Below the pieces are notes generated by a model. That model worked only from the letters and a program-made list of their open reading frames with translations. It searched no databases and was not told the DNA's origin. The position numbers and the translations under genes were made by a program. From an uncultured Eubacteriales bacterium (GTDB taxonomy: Bacteria > Bacillota > Clostridia > Oscillospirales > CAG-272), in the NCBI GenBank assembly GCA_934503195.1, contig CAKSVM010000110.1, positions 1 through 9,227 of the forward strand: DNA of 9,227 nucleotides, in the 5' to 3' direction. How positions within the stretch are numbered: position 1 is the first letter of the stretch; the number at the start of each line of letters is the position of its first letter. Positions 1-8,974 of this stretch are shown here, piece by piece.

Positions 1-1113
1 AAAGACCCGGCGGACAAGAATCACCTCATCATTGACGAGGATACCGCGCCGATTGTCCGCAAGCTGTTCGCCTACGCAGTTGACGGTCACGGTCCGAACT
101 ATATCCGCAGAAAACTGGAGGACGAGCAGATACCATGCCCGACGTGGTGGAACAGGCAGAAGGGACTAAGGAATATTTATTCCAAATTCGAGAAGCTTGA
201 CCCCGAAAACGGACGGTTCGTTTGGGACTTCACGACGATTCAGGACATTCTCGCGAATCCGGTTTACATCGGAACGATAGCGTCTCAAAAGTCCGAGTAC
301 AAATTCAAGGTCGGCTGGATTGGAGCGAAAAAGCCGGAGGACTGGATAACCGTCGAGAATATGCACGAGCCGATCATCGACCGTGAGACGTTCGAGCTTG
401 TCGCGAGCAAGGTCAAAAGCCGTAAGCGTCCCGACGCATGGGGAAACTACAGCATATTCGCGGGACTTGTTAAGTGCGGTCAATGCGGCAGCAGCATGAA
501 TATCCGACGTGCGAACCAGAAAGGCAAGGACAAAATCTACACCTGTTCGCGCTACAACAAGTTCGGCGTGAAGCATTGCAGTCAGCACCGGATAAAGTTC
601 GATACGCTATATGAGATTGTCCTCAGCGAGATTCAGAAGTGCGCAAAAGCTGCGCTTGCCGATGAAGAAGCGATTGAGCGTGAGCTTCAGATGAGTTCAA
701 AGGGCGGAGCGGTTTCAGAGCGTGAGGTCATCGAGCGGAGCATTTCGAATGACAACGAGCGGATACGTGAGCTTGAAAGAGTGATCGGACGGCTTTACGA
801 GGATATGGTTTCGAGAAAGCTGAACGAGGGCACGTTCAATTCGATTCTTGAGCAGAAGCAAGCCGAACAGGCGACGCTTAAGAACCGTGTCAGACTGAAT
901 TCCGAGCGGCTTGCTGAACGGGAGCAGGAAGAAATCGACAGCGTGAGATGGATTGAGACGATCAAGGAATACGCGGACATCCGCGAGCTTGACGCGACGA
1001 CGCTGAACCGCCTTATCCGGGTAATCGTGATCCATGAGGATTTGGACGGCGAGACTGTTCGCCAGACGGTTGAGATTCACTGGAACTTCAAGGGGACGAG
1101 CGAGAATGCGTGA
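1..1113 (+). CDS. Large serine recombinase (TnpX/TndX type), C-terminal part
   Basis: This is a site-specific DNA integrase/excisionase that would insert and excise the mobile element by serine-mediated strand exchange. Only 370 residues are in the window; the N-terminal catalytic resolvase domain lies upstream. Residues about 8-105 match the recombinase domain, with motifs such as HLIIDEDTAPIVRKLF and ILANPVYIGTI. A zinc ribbon follows, with cysteines at 159, 162, 182 and 193 (CGQC, then CSRYNKFGVKHC). Residues about 220-310 are charged and heptad-like, as in the coiled coil that controls synapsis in this family. The last 50 residues (EYADIRELD, then RLIRVIVIHE) resemble DUF4368, found in TnpX/TndX-like enzymes. 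The frame is open from base 1 to TGA 1111-1113. Its place upstream of trbL is not the normal ICE gene order and supports a nested insertion. Confidence 0.93.
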   Translation, partial: KDPADKNHLIIDEDTAPIVRKLFAYAVDGHGPNYIRRKLEDEQIPCPTWWNRQKGLRNIYSKFEKLDPENGRFVWDFTTIQDILANPVYIGTIASQKSEYKFKVGWIGAKKPEDWITVENMHEPIIDRETFELVASKVKSRKRPDAWGNYSIFAGLVKCGQCGSSMNIRRANQKGKDKIYTCSRYNKFGVKHCSQHRIKFDTLYEIVLSEIQKCAKAALADEEAIERELQMSSKGGAVSEREVIERSISNDNERIRELERVIGRLYEDMVSRKLNEGTFNSILEQKQAEQATLKNRVRLNSERLAEREQEEIDSVRWIETIKEYADIRELDATTLNRLIRVIVIHEDLDGETVRQTVEIHWNFKGTSENA

Positions 1114-1217
1114 TAACTGAATAGATACCACAGACCGGAGAGTACGGGGAATCAGGGTGATGTCGATAAGTGACGCCGCCGCCCGCTGTGAGTTGTGATT
1201 GTTCCTGCTATTTGGGG
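1114..1217. other. Non-coding element end with probable att junction
   Basis: About 100 bp between the recombinase stop codon and the maff2 remnant. I see no credible gene, no clear promoter and no strong inverted repeat. One 12-codon reading frame (1160-1198) is too short and too poorly supported to call. The recombination crossover should lie near the right end, around the sequence ggggatgaca at 1214-1223. In related genes this region encodes the Gly-Met-Lys-Gln-Leu stretch of Maff2. The crossover dinucleotide cannot be fixed from one junction. Confidence 0.55.
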
Positions 1218-1307
1218 ATGACACAGCTTGTCGCGGGAGGAGGCGTCGCGCTCGTCGGTCTGACCCTCGTTCCCCTGCTCTCGGGTCTGTTCCAGATCAC
1301 TCCGTAA
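1218..1307 (+). pseudogene. maff2-family small membrane protein, 3' remnant
   Basis: The frame reads MTQLVAGGGVALVGLTLVPL, then LSGLFQITP and TAA. This matches the conserved C-terminal hydrophobic segment of the Maff2 family (typical form QLMAGGG, then LIGTTLIPLL, then LF). Maff2 proteins are about 70-residue membrane proteins encoded between the coupling-protein gene and trbL in Tn1549-type ICEs, and their exact role in transfer is not known. Only about 29 codons remain, roughly 40% of the usual length. The frame upstream of 1218 reads into recombinase-element DNA with no Maff2 similarity. The ATG at 1218 probably corresponds to an internal Met and has no spaced ribosome binding site. The other half should sit at the far left end of the inserted element. 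Identification rests on family memory of a short segment and on gene order. Confidence 0.72.
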
Positions 1308-1330
1308 CAGATGAAACCGTCAAATCTCTC

Positions 1331-1354
1331 GCCTTCCGCCGTCCGGCGGAAGGC
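1331..1354 (+). promoter_or_regulatory. Perfect 10-bp hairpin before the trbL ribosome binding site
   Basis: The arms gccttccgcc (1331-1340) and ggcggaaggc (1345-1354) are perfect reverse complements around a 4-base loop, gtcc. An extra C-G pair (1330/1355) extends the stem. It is GC-rich and lies between the maff2 stop codon and the trbL ribosome binding site, which starts only 2-3 bases after the stem. No T-run follows in either direction, so a standard intrinsic terminator is unlikely. It may act as an mRNA stability or processing element, or limit translation of trbL. The structure is seen directly; its role is inference. Confidence 0.6.
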
Positions 1355-1356
1355 GG

Positions 1357-1368
1357 AAAGGGGTGATC
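1357..1368 (+). promoter_or_regulatory. Strong ribosome binding site for trbL
   Basis: The sequence aaaggggtgatc is nearly identical to the full complement of the 16S rRNA 3' end (AAAGGAGGTGATC, one base shorter). Its spacing points to initiation around 1372-1376, where the in-frame codon is ATC (1373), not ATG, GTG or TTG. The first in-frame conventional start is GTG at 1397, which has no ribosome binding site at normal distance. The site therefore argues for a start at about 1373, or for loss of an ancestral ATG there. Confidence 0.6.
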
Positions 1369-1396
1369 TTCTATCGAGACAGTCATAGAATCCCTC

Positions 1397-2245
1397 GTGG
1401 AATGGCTCAAAAGTCTGCTTGTCAGCGCGACGGTCAGCAATCTGTCCGGACTTTTCGACGGCGTGAACCAGCAGGTCGAGAGCATCGCGTCTCAGGTCGG
1501 CACGCCGCCGCAGAGCTGGAACGGCGCGATTTACAACATGATCCGCGCGATCTCGGACAACGTCATCGTCCCGATAGCCGGCGTGATTCTCGCGTTTGTC
1601 ATGACGCTCGAACTCATCCAGATGGTCTCGGATAAGAACAATCTCCACTGTGACATCGACACGCGGCTCTTTTTCAGATGGATATTCAAAACCGCGTGTT
1701 CGACGCTCATCGTCACAAACACGTGGAATATCGTCATCGGAATATTCGAAGCCGGACAGAGCGTCGTGAACGGCGCGGCTGGGATAATCCCGGCGAGAGC
1801 GTCAATCGACATCGCCGATTTCGTGACCGACCTTGAAGACAAGCTTAATGGAATGGAACTCGGACAGCTCTTCGGGCTCTGGTTTCAGAGTCAGTTTGTC
1901 GGACTCTGCACGTGGATCATCGCGATCTGCGTATTCGTCATCACCTTCGGCAGGATGATTGAAATCTTTCTCGTCACCTCAATCGCGCCAATACCGATGG
2001 CGACGATGGTCAGCAAGGACTTCGGAAACATGGGGCAGAATTATCTCCGCTCACTGCTCGCGCTGGCTTTCCAGGGCTTTCTTATCATCATCTGCGTCGC
2101 GATATACTCATCTCTCGTGCAGAACATCGCGGTAAGCCCGGACATCAGCTACGCGATCTGGACCTGCATGGGCTACACGGTTCTGCTATGCTTCACATTA
2201 TTCAAGACCGGATCGGTGTCAAGGTCGATTTTCTCCGCGAATTAG
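1397..2245 (+). CDS. TrbL/VirB6-like conjugal transfer membrane protein
   Basis: This is a polytopic inner-membrane component of the conjugative type IV secretion channel, related by position and topology to TrbL/VirB6. Counting from GTG 1397 it has 282 residues. Hydrophobic segments lie at about 54-72, 98-117, 165-187, 190-205, 218-240 and 252-272. The N-terminal block (SNLSGLFDGVNQQV, IASQVGTPPQSWN) and the inner block SIAPIPMATMVSKDFGNMGQ are typical of the trbL gene next to maff2 in Tn1549-like ICEs. Its stop codon overlaps the prgI ribosome binding site, so the two are probably co-translated. The start is uncertain: the excellent ribosome binding site at 1357-1368 points to ATC 1373, which would add eight residues (IETVIESL) that continue the amphipathic N-terminus. 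The frame is closed upstream by TGA 1364-1366. GTG is given as the first conventional start. Confidence 0.88.
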   Translation: MEWLKSLLVSATVSNLSGLFDGVNQQVESIASQVGTPPQSWNGAIYNMIRAISDNVIVPIAGVILAFVMTLELIQMVSDKNNLHCDIDTRLFFRWIFKTACSTLIVTNTWNIVIGIFEAGQSVVNGAAGIIPARASIDIADFVTDLEDKLNGMELGQLFGLWFQSQFVGLCTWIIAICVFVITFGRMIEIFLVTSIAPIPMATMVSKDFGNMGQNYLRSLLALAFQGFLIIICVAIYSSLVQNIAVSPDISYAIWTCMGYTVLLCFTLFKTGSVSRSIFSAN

Positions 2246-2254
2246 GAGGCTTAA

Positions 2255-2653
2255 ATGCAATACGTTCCAATCCCCAAAGACCTGAACGCGGTCAAGGCGA
2301 AGGTGATCTTCAACCTGACAAAGCGTCAGCTCATCTGCTTTTTGGCGGGCGCGGCAGTCGCGGTTCCGCTCTATTTTCTCTGCGGGAGAGTCATGAATAA
2401 AAGCGCGGCGGCGGTCATCATGATCGTCGCCCTTCTGCCCTTCATGCTGCTCGCGATGTACGAAAAGAACGGTCAGCCGCTCGAAAAAATCGTAAAAAGC
2501 ATCGCGCAAAGCTGCTTTATCCGCCCGAAAAGACGTCTGTATCTCACTAAAAATTTCTTCGCGTCACCAAGGAAAGGAGAAAAAGCAAATGCCGCTTACA
2601 AAGAAAATCCCCCGCGCGGAAATAATCCCGGCTCAGGAAACCCTCGCGTTTGA
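2255..2653 (+). CDS. PrgI-family conjugation membrane protein
   Basis: This small membrane protein belongs to the PrgI family, part of Gram-positive conjugative type IV secretion systems and comparable in position to VirB3. It has 132 residues. The N-terminus (YVPIPKDL) and the segment KAKVIFNLTKRQLICFL are characteristic, followed by two transmembrane helices at about 24-43 and 51-68. The C-terminal tail (IRPKRRLYLTKNFF and beyond) is basic and hydrophilic. The ATG is supported by an ideal aggagg at 2244-2249, five bases upstream and overlapping the trbL stop. Its last 65 bases overlap the virB4 start in another frame, so the Gly/Asn/Pro-rich tail after residue 110 may be weakly constrained. 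It probably anchors VirB4 to the membrane channel, which is inference from family and gene order. Confidence 0.9.
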   Translation: MQYVPIPKDLNAVKAKVIFNLTKRQLICFLAGAAVAVPLYFLCGRVMNKSAAAVIMIVALLPFMLLAMYEKNGQPLEKIVKSIAQSCFIRPKRRLYLTKNFFASPRKGEKANAAYKENPPRGNNPGSGNPRV

Positions 2654-4937
2654 GCGAATTTATCCCGATGGAATCTGCCGCGCCGCGCGGAGTCACTTCA
2701 CAAAGACGATTGAGTTTCAGGACATCAACTATCAGCTCTGCTCGGATGACGATCAGAGCGCGGTCTTCGACGGCTGGTGCGATCTGCTCAACTTCTTCGA
2801 CAGCTCGGTAAGATTCCAGCTCTCATTCGTGAATCTCCCTGACTCCGACGAAAAGGAAGCGAACCGGATCGCGATAGAGCCGCGCGGCGACAGCTTCGAC
2901 GGCGTCCGCGCCGAATACTCTGAGATGCTCGCCGAAAAGCTCCGCGAAAACAATGTGAGACGCTCAAAATTCCTCACGTTCGGAGTCGATGCCGCCGATC
3001 TCAGTTCCGCCAGAGTCTATCTTGAACGCATCGAAAGCGATCTGCTCGAAAGCTTCAAAAAGCTCGGCTCGGACGCGAAGCCGCTTGACGGCGAGGAACT
3101 TATCTCACTCACGCGCGATATTCTCGACGGAAAGCACTCCGGACTCAGTGCGCCGCTTGAAAAATTCATGGTCGGCGGGCTGTCCGAAAAGGACATCATC
3201 GCGCCTTCATCGTTCGAGTTCCGCGGCGGAAGGAGTTTCAGAATCGGAAAGCGTCACGGCGCGGTCTCGTTCTTGCAGATTCTCGCTCCGTCGCTGAACG
3301 ACCGGATTCTGTCTGACCTCACAGGCGTTGATTCTGAGCTTGTCGTCTCGCTCCACGTGAGATCGGTCGACCAGACGCTCGCGATCCGGAAGGTCAAGCG
3401 CAAGATCACCGATCTACAGAAAATGACGATCGACGAGCAGAAAAAAGCCGCGCGGAACGGATACGACATCGACATTCTCCCCTCCGACCTCTCGACCTAC
3501 TCGGGCGAGGCAAAGCGGATTCTGAAGGAGCTTCAGAGTAACAACGAGCGGATGTTCCTCGTGACCTTTCTGATTCTTTCGACCGCCGGCACGAAAGAAA
3601 AGCTTGAAAGCGATCTTTTCAGGCTTTCCGGCGTCGCGCAGAAGCAGAACTGCCGGATACTCCGGCTTGATTTTCAGCAGGAGGACGGACTGATGAGCTG
3701 TCTTCCGCTCGGAATAAATAAGATTGAAATTGAGCATGGACTCACGACCTCAAGCACCGCGATTTTCATGCCGTTCACGACCAAAGAGCTTTTCCAGAGC
3801 GACAAGGAAGCCCTCTACTGCGGTCTGAATCCGCTCTCCGGAAATCTCATCATGGTCGACCGGAAGCTCTTAAAGAACCCGAACGGTCTGATTCTCGGCA
3901 CTCCGGGCTCGGGCAAGTCGTTCACCGCGAAGCGCGAAATCACGAACGTGTTCCTCGTCACGGACGACGATATAATTATCTGTGACCCGGAATCCGAATA
4001 CGGAACGCTTGTCGGACGTCTCGGAGGGCAGGTCATCCGCGTCTCGCCTACAAGCCATGACCACCTGAACCCGATGGATCTCAACCTCAATTACAGCGAC
4101 GACGAAAATCCGCTTTCACTGAAATCCGACTTCATTCTGTCGCTCTGCGAGCTGATCGCCGGAGGAAAGGACGGACTGAAACCGATTGAGAAGACGGTCA
4201 TCGACCGCTGTGTCCGGATTGTCTACAGGGATTATCTGCTAGACCCGCGCCCGGAAAAGACGCCGATTCTCGCCGACCTCCACAAAGCCCTTCTGACGCA
4301 AGAGGAAGCCGAGGCGAAATATCTCGCCACCGCGCTTGAAATCTACGTCTCAGGCTCGCTCGGCGTCTTCAACCACCGCACGAACGTGCGCTCCGAAAAC
4401 CGGATCGTCAGCTTCGACATAAAAGAACTCGGAAAGCAGCTCAAAAAGCTCGGGATGCTGATAGTTCAGGATCAGGTCTGGAACCGCGTCACAATCAACC
4501 GCGACGCGAAAAAATCGACGCGCTACTATATAGATGAAATGCACCTGCTTCTGAAAGACGAGCAGACCGCCGCGTATTCGACCGAAATCTGGAAGCGTTT
4601 CCGCAAGTGGGGCGGAATACCGACAGGGCTTACTCAGAACGCCAAGGACCTCCTGGCGTCACTTGAAATCGAGAACATCTTCGCGAACTCCGACTACATC
4701 TGTATGCTGAATCAGGCGTCGGGCGATCAGCAGATTCTCGCGAAGCACCTGAATATCTCGCCGCGGCAGCTTTCGTACGTGACACATTCGGGCGAGGGCG
4801 AGGGGCTTCTTTTCTACGGCTCGACGATCCTGCCGTTTGTTGACCGATTCCCGAAGAACACCGGACTCTACCGGATAATGTCGACGAAGCCGCTTGAACA
4901 GGAGGTGAAAAATGTTAAACAGCCGACCGAAATCTGA
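2589..4937 (+). CDS. VirB4/TraE-family type IV secretion ATPase
   Basis: This ATPase powers the conjugation channel at the cytoplasmic face of the membrane. It has 782 residues, the normal size for the family. The N-terminal region contains the typical block IYPDGICRAARSHFTKTIEF followed by DINYQL and FDGWCDLLNFFDSS. The nucleotide-binding domain has Walker A GTPGSGKS at residues 437-444 and Walker B YYIDEMHLLL with D649-E650. It is followed by the conserved segment GIPTGLTQNAKDLL and then NSDYICMLNQAS, which are typical of VirB4. The ATG at 2589 follows aaggaaaggaga and places the conserved N-terminal block about 25 residues in, as in homologs. It overlaps prgI by 65 bp and the next gene by 26 bp. 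No frameshift or missing motif was seen, so this subunit looks functional. Confidence 0.96.
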   Translation: MPLTKKIPRAEIIPAQETLAFERIYPDGICRAARSHFTKTIEFQDINYQLCSDDDQSAVFDGWCDLLNFFDSSVRFQLSFVNLPDSDEKEANRIAIEPRGDSFDGVRAEYSEMLAEKLRENNVRRSKFLTFGVDAADLSSARVYLERIESDLLESFKKLGSDAKPLDGEELISLTRDILDGKHSGLSAPLEKFMVGGLSEKDIIAPSSFEFRGGRSFRIGKRHGAVSFLQILAPSLNDRILSDLTGVDSELVVSLHVRSVDQTLAIRKVKRKITDLQKMTIDEQKKAARNGYDIDILPSDLSTYSGEAKRILKELQSNNERMFLVTFLILSTAGTKEKLESDLFRLSGVAQKQNCRILRLDFQQEDGLMSCLPLGINKIEIEHGLTTSSTAIFMPFTTKELFQSDKEALYCGLNPLSGNLIMVDRKLLKNPNGLILGTPGSGKSFTAKREITNVFLVTDDDIIICDPESEYGTLVGRLGGQVIRVSPTSHDHLNPMDLNLNYSDDENPLSLKSDFILSLCELIAGGKDGLKPIEKTVIDRCVRIVYRDYLLDPRPEKTPILADLHKALLTQEEAEAKYLATALEIYVSGSLGVFNHRTNVRSENRIVSFDIKELGKQLKKLGMLIVQDQVWNRVTINRDAKKSTRYYIDEMHLLLKDEQTAAYSTEIWKRFRKWGGIPTGLTQNAKDLLASLEIENIFANSDYICMLNQASGDQQILAKHLNISPRQLSYVTHSGEGEGLLFYGSTILPFVDRFPKNTGLYRIMSTKPLEQEVKNVKQPTEI

Positions 4938-5802
4938 CCGCGAATCGGACGACAATTCCGCCGTCGAGGCGGCAGACGAAGCACTCCGGTACTCCGCGCG
5001 TGCGGCAAGCCGCCGCGAATCGCGCAAGAAGCGGAATCAGGCGCGCTTTTCGGCAACCGAACAGAATCCGGAAAAGCCGGCGCGCAAATCGCATAACGCC
5101 AAGCCGTCCGGAAAATCGACCGCGAAAAAAGCCGCCAGAGCCGGAGGTTCGCGAAAATTCCTGACTCGGCACAAGAAGGAGTTAATCATCTTTTGCGCGA
5201 TCTTCGCGCTCCTTGCTGTATTTTTCAGCCTCAGCACATCGGTTCCGGTGTTCGTTCAGGTCGGATTCGGCGCGATCGGTCAGACGACTTACCCGAGTGC
5301 CGACGCCGATATGCTCGCCGCCGAAGCACAATACAAGTCGATGGAAAGCTCGCTTTCAGACCGGATAGACGAGTATGAATCCACGCACTTCTACGACGAA
5401 TATCATTTCACAATCGACGCAGTCGGGCACGATCCACATACACTAATCTCAGCAATCACGGCGTACATGGGCGGCGCGTGGAAGATCAACAACGTCGGAA
5501 GCGTCATGAAATCGTTCTTCGACTCGCAGTACAAGCTTATCGAGCAAATCGACGCCGAAACACGCTACCGCACCGAAACCATGACCGGAACGCGCGAATA
5601 CACCGACCTTGAGACCGGAGAACTCATAACCGAAGAGTATGAATACGAAGTCGAGGTTCCGTACACCTACTATATCTGTACTGTCAGGTTGAAGAACGCC
5701 GGACTCGAAACCGCTGTCAAAGCCCTGCTGAACGACGAACAGCGCAAAGTATTCGAGATCTACAACCTGACGCACGGCAACCGCCCCGATCTTTTTGACT
5801 GA
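4912..5802 (+). CDS. CD1108-like mobile element protein lacking the NlpC/P60 domain
   Basis: Membrane-anchored type IV secretion protein of 296 residues. Residues 1-90 are strongly basic and low in complexity (rich in Arg, Lys, Ser, Ala), and one transmembrane helix lies at about 91-110. The extracellular part carries family blocks YPSADADMLAAEAQYKSMES, IDEYESTHFYDEYHF, DPHTLISAITAYMGG and TYYICTVRLKN, ending with GNRPDLFD. In the related ICE proteins I know, this last motif is followed by a linker and a C-terminal NlpC/P60 (C40) peptidase that cuts peptidoglycan. Here TGA follows at once, and DUF4315 begins 11 bases later, so the hydrolase domain is absent rather than shifted out of frame. 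The start has ggaggtg at 4901-4907 and overlaps virB4 by 26 bp. It probably keeps a scaffold role, with wall degradation supplied elsewhere or lost. The CD1108 name is from memory. Confidence 0.85.
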   Translation: MLNSRPKSDRESDDNSAVEAADEALRYSARAASRRESRKKRNQARFSATEQNPEKPARKSHNAKPSGKSTAKKAARAGGSRKFLTRHKKELIIFCAIFALLAVFFSLSTSVPVFVQVGFGAIGQTTYPSADADMLAAEAQYKSMESSLSDRIDEYESTHFYDEYHFTIDAVGHDPHTLISAITAYMGGAWKINNVGSVMKSFFDSQYKLIEQIDAETRYRTETMTGTREYTDLETGELITEEYEYEVEVPYTYYICTVRLKNAGLETAVKALLNDEQRKVFEIYNLTHGNRPDLFD

Positions 5803-5813
5803 AAGGAGAGCCT

Positions 5814-6044
5814 ATGAACCCGAAAATCGCAAAGCTCCGCGAAGAGCGCGAAAGAAACGCCGCACGGATAATCGCGCTCACCGAGCGCAACAAGGTCATC
5901 GACGGACTTGTGACCGAGCTTGAAAACACCGAAATCATCGGCATCACCCGCGAATACGAGGTCACGCCCGAAAAGCTCCTCGAACTGCTCGCCGCGCTGA
6001 AAAAATCCCCCATACCTGTGGAAAGCGAGGAATCAAATGAATAA
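5814..6044 (+). CDS. DUF4315 family protein
   Basis: Small cytoplasmic protein of 76 residues without a signal peptide or membrane segment. Residues 1-37 (KIAKLREERERNAARIIALT) are highly charged and heptad-like, suggesting a coiled coil. The second half has the family motif EIIGITREYEVTPEKLLELL. DUF4315 proteins are regularly encoded between the CD1108-like gene and the DUF4366 gene in this ICE type, and their biochemical role is unknown. The start is supported by aaaggaga at 5802-5809, overlapping the stop of the previous gene. Its stop overlaps the DUF4366 start by 8 bp, so translation is probably coupled. It looks intact. Confidence 0.9.
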   Translation: MNPKIAKLREERERNAARIIALTERNKVIDGLVTELENTEIIGITREYEVTPEKLLELLAALKKSPIPVESEESNE

Positions 6045-6584
6045 GCTCACAAAAATCCTTGTCACGCTGGCTGTCGCTCTGACAGCCTTTTCTGTTTCAC
6101 TCTCTGCCGATCAGAGTGCCGCGCTGACGCCGGACGGGAATCTGACGCTTGTCGACGACCTCACCGACCTTCCGGAAGATCGCGCCGGAAGGCAGTTCAT
6201 CACGCTGAAAACGAAGAGCGGAAACACCTTCTACCTAATCATCGATCACGACGGCGATGACGAGAACGTCTATTTCCTTAACCTCGTCGACGAGTACGAT
6301 CTGCTCGCGCTGATCGACAAAGACTCGCTCCCGACCTGCACGTGCGCCGAAAGATGTGCGGTCGGGTCGATAAACACAAACTGCGATGTCTGCGTCCCGG
6401 ACATCACGGACTGTGCCGGAAAGACTTCGGTTGTTACTGCGCAAGCCGAGCCGGCCGAAAAAAAATCCGTGAATCCGGTGCTTATAATCGTCATAGTCGC
6501 CGCGATAGCCGGAGCGGCTGTTTATTTCCTGAAATTCCGCGGCAAGAATCCGCGCGCTGACGAAAGCGAAGAGGAGGACGACGA

Positions 6585-6588
<4 letters not shown>
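6037..6588 (+). CDS. DUF4366 (CD1107-like) mobile element membrane protein
   Basis: Exported, membrane-anchored protein of 183 residues. Residues 1-24 form a signal peptide (KLTK basic part, hydrophobic LVTLAVALTAFSVSL, likely cut after SLSA). The outer domain contains FITLKTKSGNTFYLIIDHD and YFLNLVDEYDLLALI, typical of DUF4366. It then has a cysteine-rich stretch, CTCAERCAVGSINTNCDVCV followed by TDC, probably forming disulfides or binding metal outside the cell. A C-terminal helix at about 147-166 (PVLIIVIVAAIAGAAVYFL) anchors it, leaving a short acidic tail (ESEEEDDE). It is a conserved but functionally unknown partner of the transfer module. The ATG overlaps the end of DUF4315 by 8 bp, and the stop overlaps the topB start as ATGA. 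It looks complete. Confidence 0.9.
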
Positions 6589-8614
<2,026 letters not shown>

Positions 8615-8631
<17 letters not shown>

Positions 8632-8974
8632 CAGATCGGTCACAATCGAAAGCATGAAATCGTATGGATACACCGCACCGGATATGTATCCGCTGTCGAA
8701 AAAGCGCGCGCTCGACCTGATCGGGCATGGCGCAACGATCTGTATGCTTTACGACGACAACAGCAAAAGCGTCGCCTACGAAGCCGAGGATATAAAGCTG
8801 TTCTCAGGAATGTTCGGAATCGAGCGCGGCGAGTGGGAGAAGATAAGGGAAAAGATTCCACCCGAAAAAACAGAGACCGCGAAGGGGCAGAAGCCATCGG
8901 TGCTGGCAAAGCTCCGGCACTACAAGGAACTCGACCGCAAGGAGGCGCGCGAGCACGCGGAAAGGGGCGCATGA
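8615..8974 (+). CDS. Small ICE accessory protein, YodL-like
   Basis: Soluble protein of 119 residues with no signal or membrane segment. The central part (ICMLYDDNSKSVAYEAEDI, then GMFGIERGEWEKI) resembles the YodL-like segments found in proteins encoded just after topB in Tn1549-type ICEs, where a conserved Tyr-x-Asp-Asn precedes a short Gly-Ile-Glu block. The C-terminus (SVLAKLRHYKELDRKEAREH) is a basic helix, which would suit nucleic-acid or protein binding. Function is unknown and the family name is tentative. ATG 8615 has aaaggag at 8604-8610; an upstream TTG at 8591 lies inside topB and has no comparable site. It overlaps topB by 17 bp and the next gene as ATGA, so it is part of the same operon. 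Confidence 0.8.

Larger units (their letters stand above)
1..1217 (+). mobile_element. Right end of a serine-recombinase element inserted in maff2
   Basis: This stretch holds the recombinase C-terminus and about 100 bp of non-coding end sequence, then switches directly into the 3' part of a maff2-family gene. Large serine recombinases are normally encoded at one end of their element, next to the attachment site, which fits this arrangement. The exact junction cannot be placed without the left end or an empty site. From the maff2 reading frame it should lie roughly between 1200 and 1222. The element is probably an integrative mobilizable element or small transposon nested in the ICE. Whether it carries a relaxase or cargo is unknown because its body is outside the window. 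Confidence 0.7.

Noticed and set aside
1160..1198. Short 12-codon reading frame in the element end region
   Set aside because: It has only a weak ggg-type ribosome binding site, no recognisable sequence, and sits in the probable attachment region; nothing supports expression.
1331..1354. Hairpin as an intrinsic terminator
   Set aside because: No T-run follows the stem on either strand, so I kept it only as an RNA structure of unknown role.
715..1648. Long minus-strand reading frames opposite the recombinase end, junction and trbL start
   Set aside because: They cross known + strand genes and the junction, have no family motifs, and are Arg/Ser/Asp-rich as expected for shadows of GC-rich coding sequence.
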